Assembly: GCF_026342735.1 (NCBI RefSeq)
Contig: NZ_JAPEMM010000001.1
Location: 5,642,001-5,706,000, forward strand
Reading direction: 5' to 3'
From: Streptomyces sp. NBC_00193
GTDB taxonomy: Bacteria > Actinomycetota > Actinomycetes > Streptomycetales > Streptomycetaceae
DNA length: 64,000 bases
In this document: positions 15,804 to 23,240 of the stretch, piece by piece
How the letters are laid out: each line of letters begins with the position of its first letter
Numbering within the stretch: position 1 is the stretch's first letter
Translations under genes and position numbers: made by a program
Notes under the pieces: generated by a model
The model's input: the letters and a program-made list of their open reading frames with translations, nothing else
Databases searched by the model: none
Told to the model about the DNA's origin: nothing

Positions 15804-15875
15804 TGATCGCGCGACCGCTTGATCGCGTGACCGCGTGACCGCGTGACCGCGTGACCGCTTGATCGCGAGACCGCG
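15804..15875. repeat. Tandem octamer TGAYCGCG, nine units
   Basis: Nine consecutive 8-bp units of the form TGACCGCG or TGATCGCG with few changes run from 15804 and end exactly at the stop codon of the halogenase gene on the minus strand. Eight-base periodicity is not a multiple of three and the tract is noncoding. It may be a slippage-prone microsatellite or a transcript-end structure. Confidence 0.85.
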
Positions 15876-17582
15876 TCAGTGCGGCAGGGCCATCTCGTCG
15901 TCGGTCTGCCCCGTGAGGGGCGCGCCGTGCACGTCCACGCCGTTGACGAGGTAGCTCAGCTCCTCCGGGCCCTCGTGGCGCAGCCAGTTCGCCATCCGTC
16001 TCAGGTCGTCCGGCATGGGGTAGACGAACCGCCGGCCCGGGTCGCGCAGCCCGAGGTGGTCCAGCACCACGGGGGTCTTCACCACCGTGCCCAGCAGCTC
16101 CCCGCCCGCGTCGGCCGCGGTGCGCTCCCCGCGGTCGACCGCCTCGCAGACCCGCACCATCTCGTCGAACAGCGCCTTGTAGCCCTCGGATCCGGGTACG
16201 GGAAGTCCCGGGTGGGCGGCCTGCTCCATCGCGCGGAGCACCCCGTCGTCGCCGGAGGCCGCGAACCGCTCGGTGAACCGGTCGAAGCGCAGGTTGATCG
16301 GCACCTCGGCCGCGCACCAGATCCGGTAGACGGCGTTCCACAGGGAGTGGTCCTGGAAGGAGATGAACGAGCAGTTGACGAGCTCGTCGTTGTAGCGGAT
16401 CAGTCCCTGCTGGAGCTCGTCGACGTACCGGAACCGCTCCTCGTCGAAGTCGTCCTCCGCCAGGGCGTCGAGCAGTTTCCAGGCGAGGGAGTTGACCACC
16501 TCGCCGGTGTTGGTGAGGCCGCGCGAGTACAGCGGGTCGATGAAGCCGGCGGCGTGCGACATCAGGCACCAGCGGTGCCCCACGGTCTTGTCTGAGGCGT
16601 ACTGGATCCGGCCGGCCGACACCCACGGCCTTACGGTCCTGGCGTCCGCGAACAGCCGCTCCACCGCGGGGAACCGTGCCGCGAAGCTGCGGAACTCCTC
16701 TTCCGGGGTGACCGCCTCGTCCTTGGGGTACATCCGCTCGTCCAGCGTGAGGCCGACGCTGACCAGCGGGTTCTTCGATCCCGGCGCGTTGTTGAACGGG
16801 ATGGACCAGAACCACCCACGATCGAAGAGGTGGTGCATGGTCCCTTCCACCCAGGGGATGGGCGGCGCGTCCTCGGGTCCCACGCGCAGGCACTCGTCGG
16901 TCGGCCGGACCCCCAGCATGTGGGTGAACATGGACCGGGAGTGGTGCTTGAGCGCCCCGGGAGCCTTGCGCAGCCCGAGCTGCCCGGCGAGCGGGGAGCG
17001 GAACCCGCTGGCATCCACCAGGTAGCGGCCCTCGTGGCGCTCGCCGCCCTTCCCGATCACGGCCACGTGGTCCCCGGCCAGTTCCACGTCCTCGACGTGG
17101 AAGGCCTGGCGGACGTCGCAGCCGTAGCGGACGGCCGCGTGGAAGAGGTACGCGTCGGTGTCCTGGCGGAACAGGTGCCCGGTCTGCAGCGCCTTCGAGG
17201 GCGGGCTGAACTGCAGGAACTCGGCCGGGTCGGGCTCCTTGCCCTCCTCGTGCCGGATGAAGCCGAAGTGGCGCTTGGTCCCGGAGGTCGGGGCGATGTC
17301 GTCGTGGATGCCCTCGTACGAGGTGAGCGACTCCAGTTCGGGGACGCCGTAGCGCCGGGCCAGCAGCCGGAACACCTTCAGGGTGTACAGGGTCGTCGAC
17401 TCCCCGACGGCGAACCGGGGGTGCGTTCCGCCGTCGAGGAGCAGGACGGAGACGCCTTGCTTCGCCAGGATGGCGCCCAGGGTGGACCCGGCGATGCCGG
17501 AACCCAGGATGATCACGTCGTGGCGGCGGGGCGGTGCGGCCGACCGCAGGCTTGCGCGGCTGCCGGGGTGTTGTCCGTGCAT
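15876..17582 (-). CDS. FADH2-dependent halogenase, CtcP-like (second copy)
   Basis: 568 aa, clearly a paralogue of the halogenase at 9406. It shows GSGIAGS at residues 27-33, HPRFAVGEST, Lys in GTKRHFGF at the position of Lys94 of the first copy, and the signature WFWSIP. The start follows a strong ribosome-binding site (AGGAGGACAGC before ATG). Last gene of the minus-strand polyketide operon, though a 15-bp hairpin at 17648-17683 separates it from the cupin gene. Two halogenases suggest a dihalogenated product with two sites, or two substrates in sequence. The active-site neighbourhoods differ (INQKVSNTF against IAPTSGTKR), fitting different substrate positions. Confidence 0.88.
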   Translation of the reverse strand: MHGQHPGSRASLRSAAPPRRHDVIILGSGIAGSTLGAILAKQGVSVLLLDGGTHPRFAVGESTTLYTLKVFRLLARRYGVPELESLTSYEGIHDDIAPTSGTKRHFGFIRHEEGKEPDPAEFLQFSPPSKALQTGHLFRQDTDAYLFHAAVRYGCDVRQAFHVEDVELAGDHVAVIGKGGERHEGRYLVDASGFRSPLAGQLGLRKAPGALKHHSRSMFTHMLGVRPTDECLRVGPEDAPPIPWVEGTMHHLFDRGWFWSIPFNNAPGSKNPLVSVGLTLDERMYPKDEAVTPEEEFRSFAARFPAVERLFADARTVRPWVSAGRIQYASDKTVGHRWCLMSHAAGFIDPLYSRGLTNTGEVVNSLAWKLLDALAEDDFDEERFRYVDELQQGLIRYNDELVNCSFISFQDHSLWNAVYRIWCAAEVPINLRFDRFTERFAASGDDGVLRAMEQAAHPGLPVPGSEGYKALFDEMVRVCEAVDRGERTAADAGGELLGTVVKTPVVLDHLGLRDPGRRFVYPMPDDLRRMANWLRHEGPEELSYLVNGVDVHGAPLTGQTDDEMALPH

Positions 17583-17647
17583 GCTGTCCTCCTGTGGGAC
17601 GCGAGCGGGTGGGCGGCTTCCGGGTACGGCGGAGCCGGACGGGAGAC

Positions 17648-17683
17648 GGCCGGGGTGGCGCGGAACGGCGCGCCACCCCGGCC
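17648..17683 (-). terminator. Intra-operon hairpin before second halogenase
   Basis: Perfect 15-bp stem (17648-17662 with 17669-17683), six-base loop, lying between the cupin stop and the halogenase start on the minus strand. There is no T-run. It could terminate part of the operon transcript, lowering halogenase expression, or protect the 3' end of the upstream message. Confidence 0.65.
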
Positions 17684-17729
17684 GGGGTCCTGCGAGCCGG
17701 GTGGACGCCGGCTCCTCGATCGGGCTGGA

Positions 17730-18308
17730 TCAGCCCCGTACGCCGTGCGCGGCGGGCGGACCGCCGGCGCCGCGGCGGACACCGGCCGGCGGGCCGCCCA
17801 CGTCACCGCGGGCACCGGGCGGCGGAGTGAACCCGCGCATCTGGTTCGCGTTGGCGAGCTCCTGCATCTTGCTCCAGTCCGGAGCCCCGCCCGAGACGAG
17901 CTCGGACAGGCCGATGAAGAAGTTCTCGACGCCGCCGGGGGTCGCGATGACCAGCAACTGGCCGGGCTCGTCACCGACGTTGAGGAAACGGTGCGGAACC
18001 CCGCGGGGCCCGTAGATCACGGTGCCCGCGGTGATGGTCTCGGTGACCCCGCCGACCTCGAACTCGTAGGTGCCCTTGTTGACGAAGAACGCCTCGTCGG
18101 CGGTCTCGTGGACGTGCAGCGGCGGACCGCTGCCCGGCTGGGTGGTGATCTGGTAGAAGCTGTAGAGCCCGCCGGTGTCCTCCTTGCGCAGCAGGAACCG
18201 GCCCTCCTCGCCGAACCAGCAGACGGGCTCCACCTCGTCCCGGTTGACGACCTTCCGTTCGGTCGTGGCCTCGGTCTTGGTCCCGGTCTCGGTCTCGGTC
18301 TTCGACAT
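17730..18308 (-). CDS. Cupin-domain protein of the polyketide operon
   Basis: 192 aa. After a Thr/Glu-rich N-terminus, residues 45-130 form a single cupin barrel: motif 1 PLHVHETADEAFFVNKGTYEF gives the metal-binding His/His/Glu set, motif 2 GVPHRFLNVG the last His. The C-terminal 50 residues are Gly/Pro/Arg-rich and probably disordered. Cupins recur in type II polyketide clusters and act as ring cyclases, epimerases or quinone-forming oxygenases; the retained metal ligands favour a metal-dependent role. Start preceded by AAAGGA. It belongs to the operon that ends in the second halogenase. Confidence 0.82.
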   Translation of the reverse strand: MSKTETETGTKTEATTERKVVNRDEVEPVCWFGEEGRFLLRKEDTGGLYSFYQITTQPGSGPPLHVHETADEAFFVNKGTYEFEVGGVTETITAGTVIYGPRGVPHRFLNVGDEPGQLLVIATPGGVENFFIGLSELVSGGAPDWSKMQELANANQMRGFTPPPGARGDVGGPPAGVRRGAGGPPAAHGVRG

Positions 18309-18401
18309 GCCTTCTCGTGTCCTTTCGTTCGGGTCGTCCGGTCACGGACAGGCAATCAGCGCCGGCAAAGGGGCCGATAAAGGTGGGGAAAAGCGGGCCG
18401 G

Positions 18402-19205
18402 TCAGGCCAGGGCCGTGCCGCCGTCAGCGACCAGGCAGCTGCCCGTGAGGTACGAGGCGCGCTCGGAGGCGAGGAACGCGATGATCTCGGCGATGTCCTC
18501 GGGGGTTCCGTTGCGCCGCAGCGCGGAGCGCTCGGCGGCGGCCCGGCGGGCTTCCTCCGGGATGTGCCGGGCGAGTTCGGTGAGGGTGAGGTTGGGCTCC
18601 ACCGCATTGACCCGCACCCCGTGCGGGCCCGCCTCCAGCGCCAGCGTGCGTACGGCGGCCTCCACCCCGGCCTTGGCCACGGACAGTGGCAGGAAGCGCG
18701 GCGCGGGCCGGCGGGCGAGCGCCGCCCCCACCGCCACCACGGAGCCCGCGCCCCGGGCGATCATGTCGGGAAGGACCGCGTGCGCGGTCAGGAACAGCGC
18801 CTTGAGCTGCCGGGTGACCACGTGCTCCAGGTCCTCCCAGGCCAGCTCGGTCGCGGGGGCGATGCGCGCCTCGTGGGCATCGAGACCGGCTGCGTTGAGC
18901 ACCAGGACGTCGACCGGGCCCAGTTCGGCCCGTACGCCGGCGACCAGCGCGGCCACCTGGCCGGGATCGGTGACATCGCCCTGGAGCGCCACCGCCTCTC
19001 CGCCGCGGCGCCGGATCGCGTCCACGAGCTCCTGGGCCCGGTCCGCGCTCTTGTGGTAGTTGACCGCCACGCGGGCGCCGCGGGCGGCCAGGATCCGCGC
19101 GGTGGCCGCGCCGATGCCCCGGCCCGCGCCGGTCACCAGCGCGACGCGGCCCGCGAACTCCGGTGCGGAGGACCCGTCGTGGCTCTGCTCGTCTGCGGGG
19201 TTCAC
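18402..19205 (-). CDS. SDR-fold protein lacking catalytic Ser/Tyr
   Basis: 267 aa. The Rossmann core is intact: TGAGRGIGAATARILA near residues 25-38, a Asn-Tyr-His after beta 2, GDVTDPGQVAAL, and VLNAAG in place of NNAG. But the active site is altered: the segment where FabG-type enzymes carry Ser reads VVAVGAAL, and the YxxxK motif reads LSVAK, so the catalytic Tyr is Leu while Lys is kept. The C-terminal part (NAVEPNLTLTELARHIP, GTPEDIAEIIAFLAS, GGTALA) is normal. It may have a different reaction, be a structural partner, or use unusual acid-base residues. Position in the operon argues for a dedicated pathway role. Confidence 0.82.
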   Translation of the reverse strand: MNPADEQSHDGSSAPEFAGRVALVTGAGRGIGAATARILAARGARVAVNYHKSADRAQELVDAIRRRGGEAVALQGDVTDPGQVAALVAGVRAELGPVDVLVLNAAGLDAHEARIAPATELAWEDLEHVVTRQLKALFLTAHAVLPDMIARGAGSVVAVGAALARRPAPRFLPLSVAKAGVEAAVRTLALEAGPHGVRVNAVEPNLTLTELARHIPEEARRAAAERSALRRNGTPEDIAEIIAFLASERASYLTGSCLVADGGTALA

Positions 19206-19260
19206 CCGTTCTGCTCCTCTGGCTCGAAGGGGGATGGTCGTAGGGGGGCGTACGGGGCAC

Positions 19261-19725
19261 TCAGGCCCACGCCAGCCAGCAGCCGCCGAGCGCCGCGCCG
19301 AACGCCAGGACGGCGAAGGCCGTGCGCAGCCGGTTGGCGCGTGCCCAGCGGGCGCGCAGGAGGTCCCAGCCCCCGGGGATCTCCCGGGCCTCGGCCCAGG
19401 CGTCGATCCGCCGGTTCATGCGGACGTTGCGCAGTTCCGACACCAGGGCGACGCCCACCACCGCGGCCAGGGCCAGGGCGAACACCGCCTTCGCGGCGGC
19501 TCCCGGGGCCAGGAACGACAGCCCGAGCCCGGCGGCCAGGGCCACCTTGTTGACGGTCGGCATCAGCGGGTCGAAGCCGGGGTCCAGGGCCCGGTGGACC
19601 TCCGACCAGGTCTGCCGCGGCAGACCCGACAGCATCGGAACGACGGCGTTCTCCACGGCGATCAGGGCACCCGCCAGCACCCCGGTGCACAGGACGAAGG
19701 CGGTGGCCAGGGCGGCGGCCAGCAC
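19261..19725 (-). CDS. DUF1772/anthrone oxygenase-like membrane protein
   Basis: 154 aa from a GTG eight bases after the preceding stop. Four hydrophobic segments (about 3-25, 60-80, 85-105, 130-150) separated by short loops; LPRQTWSEVHRALDPGFDPLMP and RNVRMNRRIDAWA carry the conserved polar residues (His, Asn, Arg) of the DUF1772 family. Relatives in fungal and bacterial aromatic polyketide pathways act as anthrone oxygenases. It likely helps oxidise a ring to a quinone. A second member of the family occurs at 28669 on the same strand. Confidence 0.78.
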   Translation of the reverse strand: MLAAALATAFVLCTGVLAGALIAVENAVVPMLSGLPRQTWSEVHRALDPGFDPLMPTVNKVALAAGLGLSFLAPGAAAKAVFALALAAVVGVALVSELRNVRMNRRIDAWAEAREIPGGWDLLRARWARANRLRTAFAVLAFGAALGGCWLAWA

Positions 19726-19732
19726 GGGCGCC

Positions 19733-20968
19733 TCACCCCGTCCCGCGGCCGAGCGCCCCGGCCGTGCGCAGGGGGCCCCGCTGGAGCCGGCCGTCCAGCA
19801 TGAGCGCGTAGCTCTGGCCCTTGGCGACCGAGTCGAAGAACGTGTACATGAACGCGTCCCGGACCCGGCACAGCGGCCCGTTGTGGGCCAGCCCGAGCGT
19901 GCCGATGCGCCACGAGGCCGTCACCATGTCGGCGGCCCGCGCCCTGCGCGCCTCCTCGAACGCCCGCAGGGCCTCCGGTACCGTGTCCGGCTCGGCCCGC
20001 CCCAGCAGGTCGGCGAGCACCACGCCGCTCTCGATGGCCTGGCCCGCGCCCTGGCTGAGGTTGAGCGTCATCGGATGGGCGGCGTCACCCGTGACCACGA
20101 CCCGGCCGTCGCTCCAGCCGCCGCCCGGAGGACGGTCGTGGATGCTCACCGGCAGGATCGCCTCCTCGTCGGTCGAGGCGATGATCCCGCGGACGGGCTC
20201 CGGCCAGTCGCGGTACGCGGCCGCCAGTGCCGCGCCCCGCGCGTGGCGGACCGTGTCGATCCCGGCGGCCGCCCGGTCACTGGTGATGGCGTCCCAGTAG
20301 ACCTCGTTCTCGTTCAGCCGGCAGTACAGGAAGCGCAGTCCGCCCTTGCCCCACAGGTTGAAGAAGGTGCCCGTGGGCACCACGGACTCGCCCGGCAGCC
20401 GGGTGATGGCCTGCCAGGCCGTGTAGCCCGCGTACCGCGGCGGCGGCTCGAACCCGCCGCGCATCGCGGCGCGCACCGTGGAGCGCAGTCCGTCCGCGCC
20501 GATCAGTACGTCGCCACGGGCCGAGGACCCGTCCTCGAAACGGGCGGTGACCCCGTCGGCGTCCTGGGTGTAGCCGGTGAACCGGCTGCCCAGCCGGATG
20601 CGGTGCTCACCCACCGCCCCGGTGAGCACCGTGTGCAGCTCGGAGCGGCGCAGGGCCAGGGCGGGAGCACCCGCCCGCTCGGTCGGGCCGTCCAGGTGCC
20701 AGCGGGCCAGGCGGCGGCCGGAGTCGGAACGGAACTCGTGGAAGCGCATGCGGACCGCGCCGGACACGACGGCCTCGTCGAGCCCGAGCCTGCGCAGGGA
20801 CAGGACGGCGTTGTGCCAGAGCATGAAGCCGCCGCCGGTCAGCAGCCGTCCCGGGGTGGGACGGGCCTCGAACACCTCTACGTCGATGCCCTGCCGCAGG
20901 AGGCCTGCCGCGGTGGTGAGCCCGCCGATGCCGGCGCCGATCACCAGGGCCTTGCGGATGGTCGCCAT
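19733..20968 (-). CDS. FAD-dependent aromatic hydroxylase (class A monooxygenase)
   Basis: 411 aa. FAD-binding GAGIGGLTTAAGLLRQG (residues 11-27) with acidic end of beta 2 in VEVFEA, the DG motif GADGLRSTVR near 155, and the second FAD motif GDAAHPMTLNLSQGAGQAIES near 290. This is the PHBH-like group that adds hydroxyl groups to aromatic rings using NAD(P)H and O2. No C-terminal thioredoxin-like domain, unlike the large rubromycin/tetracycline hydroxylases; length is that of short salicylate-hydroxylase-like members. The start lies 13 bases after the ABM gene. Confidence 0.88.
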   Translation of the reverse strand: MATIRKALVIGAGIGGLTTAAGLLRQGIDVEVFEARPTPGRLLTGGGFMLWHNAVLSLRRLGLDEAVVSGAVRMRFHEFRSDSGRRLARWHLDGPTERAGAPALALRRSELHTVLTGAVGEHRIRLGSRFTGYTQDADGVTARFEDGSSARGDVLIGADGLRSTVRAAMRGGFEPPPRYAGYTAWQAITRLPGESVVPTGTFFNLWGKGGLRFLYCRLNENEVYWDAITSDRAAAGIDTVRHARGAALAAAYRDWPEPVRGIIASTDEEAILPVSIHDRPPGGGWSDGRVVVTGDAAHPMTLNLSQGAGQAIESGVVLADLLGRAEPDTVPEALRAFEEARRARAADMVTASWRIGTLGLAHNGPLCRVRDAFMYTFFDSVAKGQSYALMLDGRLQRGPLRTAGALGRGTG

Positions 20969-20981
20969 GGTCGCCGTCCGC

Positions 20982-21302
20982 TCAGGTGTGGGACGGCACG
21001 CTGTCGAGCCGGGCGCGCAGATCGAAGATCCGCCGCTCGATGTCGCCACCGCTCCAGTAGGGGAACATGGGCGCCGCCATCTCGCGGTGGGAGGGCGCGT
21101 CCTCCCAGGTGCGGAACGCCTCCTCGCTCTCCCACTCGGCGAGCAGGATGTAGCGGCCGGGCTGCTCGGCATCGCGCAGCAGCTCGTCACGGAGGTGTCC
21201 GGGGGTGCCCCGGACCACGGAGGTGACCTGGCGGTAGGCCTCCTCGAAGGCCTCCTGGTCCTTCTCCTCGACACGGGCGGAAACCATGACGCGTACGGTC
21301 AC
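20982..21302 (-). CDS. Antibiotic biosynthesis monooxygenase (ABM), second
   Basis: 106 aa from a GTG overlapping the preceding ABM stop. Single ferredoxin-like ABM domain: VMVSARVEEKDQEAFEEAYR, then GTPGHLRDELLRDAEQPGRY and ILLAEWESEEAFRTWEDAP. Cofactor-independent ABM enzymes (ActVA-Orf6, TcmH) oxidise naphthacenone or anthrone rings to quinones with O2. Together with the neighbouring ABM gene it could form a heterodimer or act at another carbon. Confidence 0.83.
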   Translation of the reverse strand: MTVRVMVSARVEEKDQEAFEEAYRQVTSVVRGTPGHLRDELLRDAEQPGRYILLAEWESEEAFRTWEDAPSHREMAAPMFPYWSGGDIERRIFDLRARLDSVPSHT

Positions 21303-21646
21303 GACGGATCACCTTTCAACGGCGGGGCGGTGGTTGCGGTCGGGGTTGTGGTGGCGGGAACGTGCTGGACGACTTCCAGCACGCGTTTGCGGGCGTTCTC
21401 GCGGAACGGCTCCAGCCGGGCGCTGAGCCGCTCCCTCTCGGAGCTGTTCTGGAAGGCCTCCAGGGCGGCCCGGTCGGCCCAGTCGGCCATGATCAGGTGC
21501 GTACGGGGTCGGCGCGGGTCCCGCAGGAGGGCCTGCGTCACGGAGCCCGGCAGCCGCGCGGCCTCCTGCGCCGTCTCCAGCCAGGCCGCGCGGAACTCCT
21601 CCTCGCAGCCCTCCCGTACGGTCATTTCCAGCACGGTGCGCAGCAC
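21299..21646 (-). CDS. Antibiotic biosynthesis monooxygenase (ABM), first
   Basis: 115 aa. ABM-fold: TVLEMTVREGCEEEFRAAW, GSVTQALLRDPRRP, ADWADRAALEAFQNSSER, then a Thr/Pro-rich tail. Similar in layout to the following ABM protein but distinct in sequence. Ring oxygenation to a quinone is the usual job of cluster-borne members. The stop overlaps the GTG of the next gene by four bases. Confidence 0.8.
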   Translation of the reverse strand: MLRTVLEMTVREGCEEEFRAAWLETAQEAARLPGSVTQALLRDPRRPRTHLIMADWADRAALEAFQNSSERERLSARLEPFRENARKRVLEVVQHVPATTTPTATTAPPLKGDPS

Positions 21647-21667
21647 GGAGCGCGGTCTCCTTCCGGG

Positions 21668-22414
21668 TCAGATGCCGCCGTCGACATCGAGCGTGGCCCC
21701 GGTGACGTAGCGGGCCGCGTGCGAGGCGAGGAACAGCACCACGTCGGCGATCTCCTCCGGGCGGCCGAGCCGGCCCAGCGAGATCATCTGCTCGTAGCGG
21801 GCCTTCCCCTCGGCCGTGACGGCCTTCATCTGGTCGGTCTCGATCAGCCCGGAGGCGATGCAGTTGACGCGGATCCCCTGCGGGCCCAACTCCTTGGCCA
21901 GCGCCCTGGTCAGGCCCATCACCCCGGCCTTGGAGGCCACGTAGTGGGCGGCGCCGGGCATGCCGTGGTGGGCCACGGCGGAGCTGATGTTGACGATGGA
22001 GGCGGTCTCGGCGACGTACGGCAGCACCCCGCGGATCACGTGGTACATACCGGTCAGATTGGTGTCGAGGACCCGCTGCCACTCGGCGGGCGGCAGGTCC
22101 CGCAGGGGGTGGTGGCTGATCACACCGGCGTTGTTCACGACGGCGTCGACGGCCCCGAACCGCTCGTGCGCCCCGGCGGCCAGCCGCGCGGCTTCCTCGT
22201 GGTCGGAGATGTCGGCCCGCACCAGGGTGCCCCGGGCCCCCAGTTCGTCCAGTTCGGCCCGCAGGGACTCGACCCGCTCGCTCTCGTTGACGTAGCAGGC
22301 CGTCACCGCGGCGCCGCGGGCGGCCAGGGCGAGAACCGTGGCCCGTCCGATGCCCCGGGCGCCGCCGGTGACCAGGACGTGCTTGCCCTTGAAGTCGGAG
22401 CCGTCGGCGCTCAT
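21668..22414 (-). CDS. Ketoreductase-like SDR of the polyketide operon
   Basis: 248 aa; ATG overlaps the ACP-aromatase stop (ATGA). Complete SDR: TGGARGIGRATVLALA (16-31), DISDHEEAARLA, VNNAG near 92, NISSA with catalytic Ser, YVASK with Tyr and Lys, and the terminal GATLDVDGG of FabG-like enzymes. It is FabG-like rather than ActIII-like, resembling the additional ketoreductases of pentangular polyphenol clusters that reduce ring carbonyls beyond C9. As the only canonical SDR in the core operon it is the likeliest ketoreductase. Confidence 0.85.
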   Translation of the reverse strand: MSADGSDFKGKHVLVTGGARGIGRATVLALAARGAAVTACYVNESERVESLRAELDELGARGTLVRADISDHEEAARLAAGAHERFGAVDAVVNNAGVISHHPLRDLPPAEWQRVLDTNLTGMYHVIRGVLPYVAETASIVNISSAVAHHGMPGAAHYVASKAGVMGLTRALAKELGPQGIRVNCIASGLIETDQMKAVTAEGKARYEQMISLGRLGRPEEIADVVLFLASHAARYVTGATLDVDGGI

Positions 22415-23193
22415 CGGGCCACCGCCGGCCCCGCGCCGGCGCGGTCGGCCGCTGCCGGCCGCGCCTTCGCTTCCAGCCGCTCCTTGATGAGCGCGAGCTG
22501 GATCTTCGAGTTGGTGTTGATGCGTTCGGTCATGCCGGCGTCGTCGAGGGGCGCCTGCGGCTTCATGTGGAACTCCTGCACCCAGCGCATCTCCACACCG
22601 GCGTCCGTCTCCCGGTACGACCAGTGGATGTTCATGAACGCGAAGGGGCCGGTCTCGACGCGGCGCGCCGTGACGGTCCCGTTCGCACGGTCCATGACCC
22701 GCTCGGAGACCCAGCTCCAGACCTTCCCGTCGGGCTCCGGGTGGAGGGCCAGACGGAAGCGCACGGTGTCGCCGTGCTGCTCCAGGATCTCGGCGGAGGC
22801 GTACTCGCTGAACAGGTCGGGCCAGCCGGCCACGTCGTTGGTCACGTCCCACACGAGGTCGAACGGGGCGTCGATGACGATGTGGTTCTCGGTACGGGCC
22901 CCGGCCGGCCGCAGCGCCTCGTTGATCAGCGCGTGGATCGCCGGCAGCCGGTCGACTCCGTCGGCGTCCAGCCGGATGTCGTAGCGGTTCTCCACCTCGG
23001 TGAGGACGTTGATCAGACCCAGCGAGTCCACGCCCAGGTCGTCGATGGTGGCGGCCGGGTCGGCGGAGCGCAGCGTCTGCGCCGCGACCCCGGTGCACCG
23101 CTCGACGACGGCGAGGAAGTCCTCGTAGGAGAGGGCCTCGTGGGAGAGGGCTCCGGGGGAGGTGGCCCCGGGGGAGACGGGTGACACGGTCAT
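22411..23193 (-). CDS. ACP fused to TcmN/WhiE-type aromatase-cyclase
   Basis: 260 aa. Residues 20-94 are an acyl carrier protein: helix SYEDFLAVVERCTGV, the phosphopantetheine site DLGVDSLGL with Ser57, and IHALINEAL. From residue 100 a START/SRPBCC cyclase begins directly (HIVIDAPFDLVWDVTNDVAGWPDLF), continuing through VRFRLALHPEPDG and EMRWVQEFHMKP to about 245. In WhiE- and TcmN-type clusters these are normally two adjacent genes, ACP then cyclase; here one frame encodes both, with only a short linker (LRPAGARTEN). The cyclase part sets first-ring folding of the poly-beta-ketone. Fusion would tether the cyclase to the chain-carrying ACP. Start ATG has AAGGA upstream; Met is followed by a Ser/Pro-rich leader. 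Confidence 0.88.
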   Translation of the reverse strand: MTVSPVSPGATSPGALSHEALSYEDFLAVVERCTGVAAQTLRSADPAATIDDLGVDSLGLINVLTEVENRYDIRLDADGVDRLPAIHALINEALRPAGARTENHIVIDAPFDLVWDVTNDVAGWPDLFSEYASAEILEQHGDTVRFRLALHPEPDGKVWSWVSERVMDRANGTVTARRVETGPFAFMNIHWSYRETDAGVEMRWVQEFHMKPQAPLDDAGMTERINTNSKIQLALIKERLEAKARPAAADRAGAGPAVAR

Positions 23194-23240
23194 GGGGAGG
23201 GATCCTTCCGATAGCTCGTGATCAAGATCGGGTGCGGCGG

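Noticed and set aside
9406..17582. Assignment as a tetracycline pathway because the halogenases resemble CtcP
   Set aside because: No amidotransferase/malonamate synthase, OxyN-like or OxyK-type didomain genes are present; the cyclase and ABM set points elsewhere.
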